Positions 1 to 7,799 of a DNA stretch of 64,000 bases are shown in pieces. The DNA lies in NCBI GenBank assembly GCA_036745415.1, contig DAIOGF010000003.1:58968-122967 (forward strand), written 5' to 3'. The notes beneath the pieces were generated by a model. The model ran no database searches, was not told the DNA's origin, and saw nothing but the letters and a program-made list of their open reading frames with translations. The first letter of the stretch is position 1; each line of letters begins with the position of its first letter. This stretch comes from CAILQE01 sp036745415 (GTDB lineage Bacteria > Patescibacteriota > Saccharimonadia > Saccharimonadales > UBA4665). A program made the position numbers and the translations under genes.

Positions 1-346
1 CTTTGTTTAATCCAGTAACATCTACTAGATCTCCAATATTAAAAATGTCGGTAGATAGTTTATCTCCGACAGTTGATTGGCTTTCTGAATCGTCCTTCAG
101 TCTAAATTCTCGAATAATCTTAGGCATAACCTTAGCATTCTTGACGTGACCCATCACGCTCTTAGACAGCTTCTTAGCTTCTTCAGTACCAACTTGTATA
201 GCTGCATAACCATCTTTTTCAGTGTTCTTAACAGCTAGAACTGTGTGATCATTGAAGGATAGTAATGTAACAGCCTTAACAACACCATTTTCATCAATAG
301 TGCTTGTCATTCCAACTTTTCTTGTGATTAAAGTATTTAAGGCCAT
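1..346 (-). CDS. rplC: 50S ribosomal protein L3, N-terminal part (cut by window edge)
   Basis: The minus strand is open from an ATG at 344-346 to base 1. The translation reads as the N-terminal ~115 residues of ribosomal protein uL3, which binds 23S rRNA early in large-subunit assembly. Visible signatures are the RKVGMTS start, an IIREFR segment and a late GDLVDVTG segment, as in bacterial L3. A Shine-Dalgarno-like AGGA lies about 5 bases upstream. The gene has its own candidate promoter at 441-469. In most bacteria rplC directly follows rpsJ; here two plus-strand genes (560-3348) lie between them. The stop is outside the window. Confidence 0.93.
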   Translation of the reverse strand, partial: MALNTLITRKVGMTSTIDENGVVKAVTLLSFNDHTVLAVKNTEKDGYAAIQVGTEEAKKLSKSVMGHVKNAKVMPKIIREFRLKDDSESQSTVGDKLSTDIFNIGDLVDVTGLNK

Positions 347-440
347 ATTTTCCTGATTTTTAGTTAATAAAATATTGGTGACTTACGGTTTCTATCTGAT
401 AGATAGACCTATAAAATGCACCAAACATTAATACTGATTA

Positions 441-469
441 AGATTATCATATAGACGATTAGATGTCAA
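441..469 (-). promoter_or_regulatory. Candidate promoter of rplC
   Basis: On the minus strand TTGACA (464-469) is followed after 17 bases by TAATCT (441-446), a good sigma-70-type match. The predicted start near 434 gives a leader of about 88 bases. That leader holds a small hairpin of TCTATC and GATAGA arms with a 5-base loop (about 385-410). An own promoter is expected if rplC is cut off from rpsJ. Confidence 0.6.
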
Positions 470-519
470 TATGTAGATTATTATACTACGTATATTTAAA
501 ACCAAATATCTATCTGTAC

Positions 520-525
520 TATAAT
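520..525 (+). promoter_or_regulatory. Candidate -10 box of the 560-2992 gene
   Basis: TATAAT lies 34 bases before the ATG at 560. No convincing -35 hexamer is visible at the usual distance. An AAGAGG Shine-Dalgarno sequence lies at about 549-554, so the message has a short leader. Confidence 0.4.
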
Positions 526-559
526 ATAAGCATAATCAAAAATATATAAGAGGAATAAT

Positions 560-2992
560 ATGGAAAATAAACCAACTATTACAAATGAGGAGCTACTGAG
601 GATGCTTGATGGTATGCCGCAAAGTCTACCAGAAAATAACACCTCTAGAGGCACAGGCATAGCTCATGAAGCCGCACCCGTACCACCAAATGTAGTATCT
701 ACTGACTCTACACCTAATGTAGACGGAGTTAATGCGATGAGGAACGTCATTCCTGATGAAGAAGGCGCTCGACCAGCCAGAACAGAAAGTAGTGAAACTG
801 GATCAAATGCTTCAAGTTCTAATGAATCATCTGAATCTAGTTCAACTTCAGGAGCTAGCGGAAATGGAGGAAATGGGGGCACACCTCCTAGGGGACCTGT
901 CGATGGTGGTTCTGAAGATTCCCCAGAAGATTCAAGCGATAATTCTGCTCATAGCGAGTCTTCCAATGAATCAGCTCCAGAAAGAACTCCTGAGCAGATT
1001 GAATCTGAAGAAATTAAAGGTAGTCTAGAGAGAAGAAAACAAGAACTCGAAGATAAAATTACTTCTGAAACAAGGCTTAACGGTAGAGCTACAGCATCTG
1101 ACGTTAAGAAATTAGCTCAAACTAAAGATCTTCTAGATCTATACGATAAGATAGTTAATCCTGTTAATCCTGAATCATTACATGACAAGTCTCTTACTGA
1201 AATGAACAAGGATGAACTAAGAGCAAAATGGTTAGAAGCCGAAGAGCATGGTGATGAAACTACAAAGGACGATATAAGCGATACAATCTTTAATAAATAT
1301 ATAGATACGGTTGGTCTTACTGAAGATCAAAAACAATCAGCGATGAGCCGATTAGATAGCTTTGTTAGGACAGGTGAATTTGCTGCCGACTATCCTAGTA
1401 CTTTAAGTAATGCCAATGATGGATCCGAAGAATCTCATGTTACCGACGAAAGTACTGGGAATCCAGTTACATCATCAGAAACCGGTGATCATGATAATGA
1501 TAATCCAAATGTTGATACATTTAATGAAGATCTAGGTAATGGTGAAAATCCAATACCTGATGCTGAGAATACGAACAATATTGAGGAACCTGAAACTCCA
1601 CAGGAACCTGAATCACCTAATGCACCTGAAGGACCAGATGAACCAGAGAGAACAGAAGGCCCCGAGAGACCTGAAAGTTTTCCTCCAGTAGATCCGACCG
1701 AGATTACGCAAATTATTGAAAATGATCCAACAGAAAGAGAACCTGAAGCAACTACTCAACCAAGACCACCATTGGAAGGTTTAATAGCAGAGTATGATGC
1801 TGCGCTAGATGATTTCGCTAAACAACAGAACATCCAAGAATCACTATTCAAAAGATTTTGGAATAAAGCTGAGAAGCGACAAGATTATTTTGATGCCAGA
1901 GAAAGATTAAGAACAGCTCGAGAAAGATTATGGAGCTTTAGAAGCGAACAGATACTACTCTCAGATAATATGAGAGCCGAACTAATTGATGATATTCAAG
2001 CTGGTCTAGGAATGATTGATAGCCAACTTAGACCTATGTTTAATAACATCCTACAAAGTGAAGGACTAAATCCAGATCAATCTAATAGAATTGATTGGAC
2101 TAAATACCCGGCAGATTACGAGAGAATTATGAGTCTTAAGAATCAACGAGATCAGCTAACACTAGCTAGCGATACGGTAGCTGAACAAATTCGAGACCGA
2201 GAAGCAGAAAGAGAAGCCTTCCGCATGGATACAGTTACTGAAGTAGCAGCAGCTGTCACTAAGAAGCAACTTGAACTAAGAATAGAAAAGCATCCTAAAT
2301 TAGCAAAAATGGCAGATTGGATCCAGAAACATCCTAAGACTAGAATTGGTGTTGGACTTGGTTTAACAGCCATTGGAATAGCTGGAGCTGCAACATTCAA
2401 TGCTCCAATAGTATCCGCCGCTATAGCTGGTAAGGCTGCATTAAGAGCCTATGGTAGCTACAACCTTACTAGGGCAGCTGGTGAAGCAATAGTTTCGAGG
2501 AGAAGAAATAGAACAGATCTAGGAGATACTGAGTTAGCTAACCAAGATATGGACTCGGAACTCATGAATAGGTTCTTTGGATTGTTTGAAGCTAACGCTG
2601 GAACGCAATCTAGAAATAAGGCTACTGGAACGGCAATTGCTACTGTTCTGTCCCTTACACCTTTCATGACTCACGTTACACAAGCTACACCAACGCACGT
2701 AATATCTAAACCAATAGTTCCTACAACATCACTAACTCACGTAGCTAGTCTTAAACCATTAGGAAATGGAGTATTGCCTTGGACATACTTCTGGGACGGC
2801 GGTAAAGGTGTAAATATATCAGGTCCTCCTTACTTTGACAGAATAATTAACAATGGCCTTGGCTTTAGATTTACAGGTAATGGACTTGGTAATGGCCAAG
2901 GTGCAATCGAATCAGTAATCTATAACGGACACCAATACACTGATCTAGGACATATTAATGGTGCAATTGCACAGATATTAGGAGCTAAATAA
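560..2992 (+). CDS. Large acidic, low-complexity protein of unknown function inside the S10 operon
   Basis: I do not recognise a function for this 810-residue protein. It starts at an ATG with an AAGAGG Shine-Dalgarno site. Residues ~60-155 are rich in Ser, Glu, Asn and Gly, and ~280-395 are rich in Pro/Glu (repeated EPE/PEGP units). Both stretches look disordered. Residues ~400-585 are charged and probably helical or coiled-coil. Residues ~593-625 and ~690-707 are hydrophobic, Gly/Ala-rich and may be membrane-associated. The C-terminal ~60 residues are Gly/Asn-rich. There is no signal peptide. Its stop overlaps the next start (TAATG), so the two genes are probably translated together. It runs opposite to the flanking ribosomal genes. 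Confidence 0.8.
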   Translation: MENKPTITNEELLRMLDGMPQSLPENNTSRGTGIAHEAAPVPPNVVSTDSTPNVDGVNAMRNVIPDEEGARPARTESSETGSNASSSNESSESSSTSGASGNGGNGGTPPRGPVDGGSEDSPEDSSDNSAHSESSNESAPERTPEQIESEEIKGSLERRKQELEDKITSETRLNGRATASDVKKLAQTKDLLDLYDKIVNPVNPESLHDKSLTEMNKDELRAKWLEAEEHGDETTKDDISDTIFNKYIDTVGLTEDQKQSAMSRLDSFVRTGEFAADYPSTLSNANDGSEESHVTDESTGNPVTSSETGDHDNDNPNVDTFNEDLGNGENPIPDAENTNNIEEPETPQEPESPNAPEGPDEPERTEGPERPESFPPVDPTEITQIIENDPTEREPEATTQPRPPLEGLIAEYDAALDDFAKQQNIQESLFKRFWNKAEKRQDYFDARERLRTARERLWSFRSEQILLSDNMRAELIDDIQAGLGMIDSQLRPMFNNILQSEGLNPDQSNRIDWTKYPADYERIMSLKNQRDQLTLASDTVAEQIRDREAEREAFRMDTVTEVAAAVTKKQLELRIEKHPKLAKMADWIQKHPKTRIGVGLGLTAIGIAGAATFNAPIVSAAIAGKAALRAYGSYNLTRAAGEAIVSRRRNRTDLGDTELANQDMDSELMNRFFGLFEANAGTQSRNKATGTAIATVLSLTPFMTHVTQATPTHVISKPIVPTTSLTHVASLKPLGNGVLPWTYFWDGGKGVNISGPPYFDRIINNGLGFRFTGNGLGNGQGAIESVIYNGHQYTDLGHINGAIAQILGAK

Positions 2993-3348
2993 TGTTTACA
3001 CGTGAAGAATTAATCCAAAAACTAAATATAAGTAATGTAAATAAAGTTGATCAAGACAGAATATTATCTAACGTCTCACAAGTAGTGAGCGATAGATTAT
3101 TCGTTGAAATAGCAGATAAGCTCTCTGATGAAGACTTAGACAAATTAAATGCCTTAATCGATCAGAATAAGGACGGAGAAGTTGAATGGTTCATAAAAGG
3201 TAAATTCGATCACTACGACGAATTTGCTAATAAAATCGAAATGGACGTAATAAATGAAATGGCCGAAATGAATAATCAATTCGGCCAAACTCTAGATGCT
3301 GCAGATAAGTCAGTGCAAGATGCACTAGCTTCAGAAGCTACATCTTAA
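2992..3348 (+). CDS. Small acidic protein, DUF5663-like
   Basis: This 118-residue protein starts with an ATG sharing one base with the stop of the preceding gene (TAATG), implying translational coupling. It is acidic and predicted all-helical, with a DKLSDEDLDKL segment and a repeated NEMAEMNN-like tail. It has no membrane segment and no catalytic motif. It resembles the DUF5663 proteins I know from CPR genomes, but I could not search for this. Its last 11 bases overlap the 3' end of the convergent rpsJ gene. Function unknown; perhaps a partner of the large upstream protein. Confidence 0.72.
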   Translation: MFTREELIQKLNISNVNKVDQDRILSNVSQVVSDRLFVEIADKLSDEDLDKLNALIDQNKDGEVEWFIKGKFDHYDEFANKIEMDVINEMAEMNNQFGQTLDAADKSVQDALASEATS

Positions 3349-3664
3349 TTTCAACATCACAACCAGCAGGAAGTGATAGGTTCATAAGACTATCAATTGT
3401 CTTTGGTGTTGGTTCAAACACATCTATAAGTCGCTTGTGAACTCTCATTTCGAATTGTTCTCGTCCCTTCTTGTATACGTGTGGACTTTTTACAACTGTG
3501 AATACACTCTTCTTAGTAGGAAGAGGGATTGGGCCGGCTAAACTAGCTCCTGTTCTTAAAGCAGTATCTATAATCTGCTTACAAGCTTGATCAATTACTC
3601 TATGATCATAAGCCTTAAGTCTAATTCTTATTCTTTGTTTAGTATTTGGGGCAACATCTGCCAT
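3338..3664 (-). CDS. rpsJ: 30S ribosomal protein S10
   Basis: This is uS10 of 108 residues, part of the 30S head and also the NusE subunit of antitermination complexes. The family features are RIRLKAYDHRVID near the start, the GPIPLPTKK segment, and KREQFE-like and HKRLIDV segments in the second half. An upstream in-frame ATG (3706) would add 14 unrelated residues, so I chose the ATG at 3662-3664, which has an AAAGGA Shine-Dalgarno site. Its 3' end overlaps the convergent gene by 11 bases. It lies downstream of tuf and the DUF5684 gene on the same strand, and also has its own candidate promoter. Confidence 0.95.
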   Translation of the reverse strand: MADVAPNTKQRIRIRLKAYDHRVIDQACKQIIDTALRTGASLAGPIPLPTKKSVFTVVKSPHVYKKGREQFEMRVHKRLIDVFEPTPKTIDSLMNLSLPAGCDVEIKM

Positions 3665-3772
3665 ATAAAATATTCCTTTCTTGTTAATTAAATGGTGCTG
3701 TAACATCTCTTAAGTTGCATATTTTAGAACAAAGTAAGTGACTTTTAGTCAGCACAATATTTTATGTTGTAA

Positions 3773-3801
3773 ATTATATACTGAAATGATATTTTTTGCA
3801 A
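3773..3801 (-). promoter_or_regulatory. Candidate promoter of rpsJ with structured leader
   Basis: TTGCAA (3796-3801) and TATAAT (3773-3778) are 17 bases apart on the minus strand. Transcription would start near 3766, giving a leader of about 100 bases. The leader contains a TGACT/AGTCA hairpin with a 3-base loop (about 3741-3753). Confidence 0.5.
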
Positions 3802-3804
3802 AAA

Positions 3805-4866
3805 CTAATCTTCTGAGTTCTTATCGAATTTAGCTTCGGAGAAAGCCAAAATTGGCAAGAATATGTATGGGAATAAGGCTGTAAGTAGTGAGAAAACTCT
3901 AGATTTGTCGAATTTTCGTCCTAGCTTATATAGGCTTATAATAGCGGCAAAGAAAGCTAGAATATCTATACCTGGAACAATTATAGCTGGAGCCCACCAT
4001 GGGGACATATTAACTATTTTATAAAGATTCCATAGATTATATACAGGGATTATAGATAGAACACCTTTTAATTTAGCTTTTTCAAAAATAACCCATAAAG
4101 ATATTGTTTCTATGGCGGCTATCATTAAAGTAATAAATGTTCCTACTGTTAGTACTAAGATTAGCTTTGCATTGCTCTTTTTGGCACTAAGCGTATTATT
4201 CTTTGAATTATTACTAGCAGAAGAAGCAGAATGACAGGTAGTACTAGCGATCTTTATTGAATCCCCTTTTTGATTAGCATTATATAGAGAATATATTTGA
4301 TCTTGACCAGTATCTGGGATTGTAACGTCACTTACTCCGTTACCCTTATCATTTCCAACATAGTACTGTGCTTTAGGATCACTTGGTGAATAAAAATAAC
4401 TAGTTTTAGGAATTAAACCAGCATATGTAAAACGTATGTCGAAATTATGCGCATTAGTTTCACAATTTAAATCGCTGACAAGAGTACCTGGATATACATT
4501 TACTGATGACCTATATACTTCATTGGCACATGAACCTATATGCGGCATTGAAGATACATTTAAAGTACTCTGGGTTAATACATCAGCTTTAGATGGAAAA
4601 GTGAGAGATTTACCAGGCTCAATAATAAATGAACGCACGCTATCAGCTACAACTATTCTACAATCTGTTGAATTAGTGAAACTAGCCGTCCAACTATCTC
4701 CATATATTATTGGGTAGTTAGAATTAATGACATTATCTGTAAGTAAGTTGCTGTTAGAAAATGAAACTACACTAGATGTATTTAATGCAAAAGCACTACT
4801 GGTGAGAACAAAAGAAAATAGTAGCGTAAGCAAAGCAAACGCTACTTTATTTCCCACCGTTTTCAT
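3805..4866 (-). CDS. Secreted/membrane protein with C-terminal DUF5684-type domain
   Basis: This 353-residue protein has an N-terminal signal peptide (hydrophobic ~9-27, ending SAFA). An extracellular Ser/Asn-rich region of ~200 residues with a few cysteines follows. The C-terminal ~120 residues hold three or four membrane segments. The segment reading IPVYNLWNLYKI, followed by WWAPAIIVPG, matches the DUF5684 membrane domain. Function unknown. The gene begins 10 bases after tuf stops, so it is almost certainly co-transcribed with tuf and possibly with rpsJ. A membrane protein between tuf and rpsJ is unusual. Confidence 0.78.
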   Translation of the reverse strand: MKTVGNKVAFALLTLLFSFVLTSSAFALNTSSVVSFSNSNLLTDNVINSNYPIIYGDSWTASFTNSTDCRIVVADSVRSFIIEPGKSLTFPSKADVLTQSTLNVSSMPHIGSCANEVYRSSVNVYPGTLVSDLNCETNAHNFDIRFTYAGLIPKTSYFYSPSDPKAQYYVGNDKGNGVSDVTIPDTGQDQIYSLYNANQKGDSIKIASTTCHSASSASNNSKNNTLSAKKSNAKLILVLTVGTFITLMIAAIETISLWVIFEKAKLKGVLSIIPVYNLWNLYKIVNMSPWWAPAIIVPGIDILAFFAAIISLYKLGRKFDKSRVFSLLTALFPYIFLPILAFSEAKFDKNSED

Positions 4867-4876
4867 GGTTTTAGTG

Positions 4877-6061
4877 TTACTTATCTATCTTAGTTACAAC
4901 ACCAGCACCAACTGTTCGACCACCTTCTCGGATAGCGAATCTTAGACCCTGTTCCATTGCGATAGGGTTTAGAAGCTTAACTTTGAATGTAATAGTGTCA
5001 CCTGGCATAACCATTTCTTTATCTGCTGGAAGTTCAACTTCTCCAGTTACGTCTGTAGTTCTAAAGTAGAACTGAGGCTTGTAACCCTTGAAGAATGGAG
5101 TGTGTCGTCCACCTTCTTCTTTTGTAAGAATATAAACTTCTGAATCAAATTCTGTGTGTGGAGTAATAGTACCTGGCTTAGCAAGAACTTGTCCTCTTTC
5201 GATATCTTCACGTTCAATTCCTCTTAGAAGAACGCCGGCGTTGTCACCTGCTTGTCCTTGGTCTAGAGACTTCTTGAATGCTTCGATTCCAGTTACAACG
5301 CTCTTAACTGTAGGTCTAATACCAACGATTTCAACTTCGTCGTTAACTTTAACGATTCCAGATTCAATTCTACCTGTAGCAACTGTACCACGTCCCTTAA
5401 TAGAGAACACGTCTTCAATTGGCATTAGGAATGGCTTGTCTAGATCTCGTACTGGTTCTGGGATGTAGTCATCCATAGCCTTAACAAGTTCCATAACTGC
5501 ATCTTCGTTAGCAGCATCACCTTCTAGGGCTTTAGTAGCAGATCCTCGGATAATTGGACAATCTTTGTCGAAACCGTTCTTTTCTAGTAATTCACGAACT
5601 TCTTCTTCAACTAGATCTACTAGATCAGGATCAGCTAAGTCCATCTTGTTTAGGAAAACAAGAATCTTTGGAACTCCAACCTGTCGAGCAAGTAGAACGT
5701 GTTCTCGTGTTTGAGGCATAGGGCCGTCAGCAGCTGATACAACCAAAATAGCTCCATCAATCTGTGCAGCACCAGTAATCATGTTCTTAACGTAGTCGGC
5801 GTGACCTGGCATGTCTACGTGTGCGTAGTGTCGCTTTTCACTTTCGTACTCTTGGTGTGAAGTAGCGATGGTTATACCACGAGCCTTTTCTTCCGGCGCA
5901 TTATCGATATCTTCGTAATTTCGTGGCTTGTTAGTTTCACTTGGTAATTTCTTAGCTAGTACGTGAGTAATAGCTGCAGTTAGTGTAGTTTTACCGTGGT
6001 CAACGTGGCCCATAGTACCAACGTTTACGTGAGGTTTGCTACGATCAAATTGTCCTGCCAT
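4877..6061 (-). CDS. tuf: Translation elongation factor Tu
   Basis: This is full-length EF-Tu (394 residues), the GTPase that delivers aminoacyl-tRNA to the ribosome. The P-loop GHVDHGKT is at residues 18-25, followed by the switch II HVDMPGH and NKMD specificity motif. The beta-barrel domains end in the usual REGGRTVGAGVV segment. The Cys of the common DCPGH motif is Met here. AAGGAG lies 11 bases before the ATG. A strong promoter lies upstream at 6130-6159, so tuf heads its own transcript although fusA lies only 1.7 kb upstream on the same strand. Confidence 0.98.
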   Translation of the reverse strand: MAGQFDRSKPHVNVGTMGHVDHGKTTLTAAITHVLAKKLPSETNKPRNYEDIDNAPEEKARGITIATSHQEYESEKRHYAHVDMPGHADYVKNMITGAAQIDGAILVVSAADGPMPQTREHVLLARQVGVPKILVFLNKMDLADPDLVDLVEEEVRELLEKNGFDKDCPIIRGSATKALEGDAANEDAVMELVKAMDDYIPEPVRDLDKPFLMPIEDVFSIKGRGTVATGRIESGIVKVNDEVEIVGIRPTVKSVVTGIEAFKKSLDQGQAGDNAGVLLRGIEREDIERGQVLAKPGTITPHTEFDSEVYILTKEEGGRHTPFFKGYKPQFYFRTTDVTGEVELPADKEMVMPGDTITFKVKLLNPIAMEQGLRFAIREGGRTVGAGVVTKIDK

Positions 6062-6129
6062 AGTTGTTATATCTCCTTGTTATTAATAATTAAAGCGTCA
6101 TGAAAATATAACGCATTTATACCTGATCT

Positions 6130-6159
6130 ATTATATATATGTTTACCCTGTTTTGTAAA
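6130..6159 (-). promoter_or_regulatory. Candidate tuf promoter
   Basis: TTTACA (6154-6159) and TATAAT (6130-6135) are 18 bases apart on the minus strand. The predicted start near 6123 gives a leader of about 62 bases. The leader contains a short GCGT/ACGC inverted repeat and the AAGGAG site. Confidence 0.6.
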
Positions 6160-6192
6160 GAGTTAGATAGTAGAAATTTGGTTGTAATATTT

Positions 6193-6948
6193 TTACTTAA
6201 TTAATGATTTAACTATTTCATGAATTGCATTAACTTGTTCTGTATATCGAGAACTATTTAATGAATCCGTATAAATTGTAAGTACTATGGTTTGTTTATT
6301 GTAAATAATGATTGCAGTATCGTTTAACACATTATGATTATTCTCATTATTCAGCCATCCATACTTATGATAAACAACACTTCCTTTAGGAAGCATTGGG
6401 GGTATTAGCGATTCATCATTAGTATTTTGCATAAATTCAAGTAATTTAGCTGTATTGGGTGCATTTAGTAATTTTCCTGAATATAACTGTTGAAGCATAA
6501 TAGCGTCATCCTTAGCACTGACTAGATTTCCATTACAGTTGTAATTAACCATACCTATAGATTTAGCTTGGGCAATTATAGCGCTCCAACCAACAAATGT
6601 ATTTAGTACATCCCATGAATCATTATTGGATCTATTCACCATTTGTTCTAGCTCATATTGAAGACTTGGTCCATTTTTATAAGCTGGCGAACTATAGCTA
6701 GCCCTACCACTTTCTATGAACTTTATGACAGTAATTGCTGTTAGTATCTTGGTTGTTGAAGCTCCTACGAACTGCTTATTTGGGAGATTAGATATAACCG
6801 TATTGGTAGATACATTATCGTAATAAATTCCTAGAGAAAGATTAGTGTGCTTATTAATAACTTGAGTAAGTGTTGTATCAGCTAGAGTGTTAGTCCAAAG
6901 TAATGGCGCAACAAAAAAACTAAGTATTACAGATTTAAGGTATTTCAT
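6193..6948 (-). CDS. Secreted class A beta-lactamase-like serine hydrolase
   Basis: This 251-residue protein has a signal peptide (~1-23, cleavage near LAD) and the fold signature of the beta-lactamase/PBP-like serine hydrolases. The nucleophile motif STTK is at 64-67. SNN at 107-109 stands at the class A SDN position. An HKYG replaces the usual KTG/KSG near the C-terminus. The divergent third motif makes true beta-lactam hydrolysis uncertain; a carboxypeptidase-like or peptidoglycan role is equally possible. Its ATG overlaps the TGA of the upstream gene (ATGA), so the two are coupled behind fusA. Confidence 0.75.
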   Translation of the reverse strand: MKYLKSVILSFFVAPLLWTNTLADTTLTQVINKHTNLSLGIYYDNVSTNTVISNLPNKQFVGASTTKILTAITVIKFIESGRASYSSPAYKNGPSLQYELEQMVNRSNNDSWDVLNTFVGWSAIIAQAKSIGMVNYNCNGNLVSAKDDAIMLQQLYSGKLLNAPNTAKLLEFMQNTNDESLIPPMLPKGSVVYHKYGWLNNENNHNVLNDTAIIIYNKQTIVLTIYTDSLNSSRYTEQVNAIHEIVKSLIK

Positions 6949-7775
6949 AATTCAGCTAAAGAATTTAGTAAACCTGCTTGTTTATTAATTTCTTTTTCCA
7001 TACTCCTAATAAAAGAAGGAGTTTCAAAATTACGATTGAATGCTTCGAGATCACTTCCATGGAATCCGCGTCCTATGGACTTTATGTAACCTACTAATCT
7101 ACTTGGAAGATCTAGTAGTTTTCCATTTACGTAAACATAGCCTAATTCTTCAGAAATATTATCTAGGTTATACCAAGTACTTGGATATCCGCTGTTTCGA
7201 TTAGCATTATCTCTATTAACTTCATATGTAGTTTTAAATAACTCTTGAGATATTATTCCACTGATTAGGAAATGACCAATAGGATGCACAGATAGATCAT
7301 GGAATCTCCAAGGCTCTTTAGATGAAACAGGTATAATTCTATCTTCAAAATATAATTCTTCGGCAATAGCATTAGAAAACTGTGAATCATCAACATCTTC
7401 TAGATAGAATGGCGTTTTGAATTTTTCAAATATAGAATTCCATTTTTTTAACGATGGGATTGATTGAGTATTAGAACGAATTCTACTTCCGTTAGCTTCT
7501 GTTATTACGGAATGAGAATGAAATCCTAGTTCAATTAATACAGCTCTTGTTAAAGGCTCGGCAATTTCTAGTAAATAATTAATTTCTGGTTCATATCCTC
7601 TTTGGAAATAAAACATTGATGTTTCATCATCAGTGTCAAAGAGACCTAAATAAGATACTCCATCAACTGGAGTAATTAATTTTGACTTATATAAAACAGT
7701 GCCGCCAATTTGTTCGACTGGATCATCTATTTTTAATATAGATTTCCCTTGTTGGTCGATAAAATTGACGGACAC
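6945..7775 (-). CDS. Protein of unknown function between fusA and the serine hydrolase
   Basis: I do not recognise this 276-residue soluble protein. It has no signal peptide or membrane segment. Aromatic-rich stretches (for example EPWRFHDLSVHPIGHF in the middle) and scattered His/Asp/Glu residues suggest a folded globular domain, but no catalytic motif can be named. The start is GTG at 7773-7775 with AAGGA 10 bases upstream. It begins 24 bases after the fusA stop. Its TGA stop overlaps the ATG of the serine hydrolase by 4 bases, so it probably forms a translational pair with that exported enzyme. Confidence 0.75.
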   Translation of the reverse strand: MSVNFIDQQGKSILKIDDPVEQIGGTVLYKSKLITPVDGVSYLGLFDTDDETSMFYFQRGYEPEINYLLEIAEPLTRAVLIELGFHSHSVITEANGSRIRSNTQSIPSLKKWNSIFEKFKTPFYLEDVDDSQFSNAIAEELYFEDRIIPVSSKEPWRFHDLSVHPIGHFLISGIISQELFKTTYEVNRDNANRNSGYPSTWYNLDNISEELGYVYVNGKLLDLPSRLVGYIKSIGRGFHGSDLEAFNRNFETPSFIRSMEKEINKQAGLLNSLAEL

Positions 7776-7799
7776 CTGATTTAGTTCCTTAAGATTTAC

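Noticed and set aside
664..2667. Several open frames on the minus strand and in other frames of the 560-2992 gene
   Set aside because: They are shadows of a long low-complexity gene with its own Shine-Dalgarno site and coupled partner, and have no recognisable motifs.
3665..3706. Longer rpsJ start at 3706
   Set aside because: It adds 14 residues unlike S10, and the ATG at 3664 has the better Shine-Dalgarno spacing.
6945..6947. Possible TGA recoding as in SR1/Gracilibacteria
   Set aside because: TGA here ends an ORF exactly at an ATGA junction, and reading frames elsewhere do not need TGA read-through.
6193..6948. Calling this a beta-lactam resistance gene
   Set aside because: The KTG motif is HKYG and no Glu166-type residue could be placed, so only serine hydrolase-like is supported.
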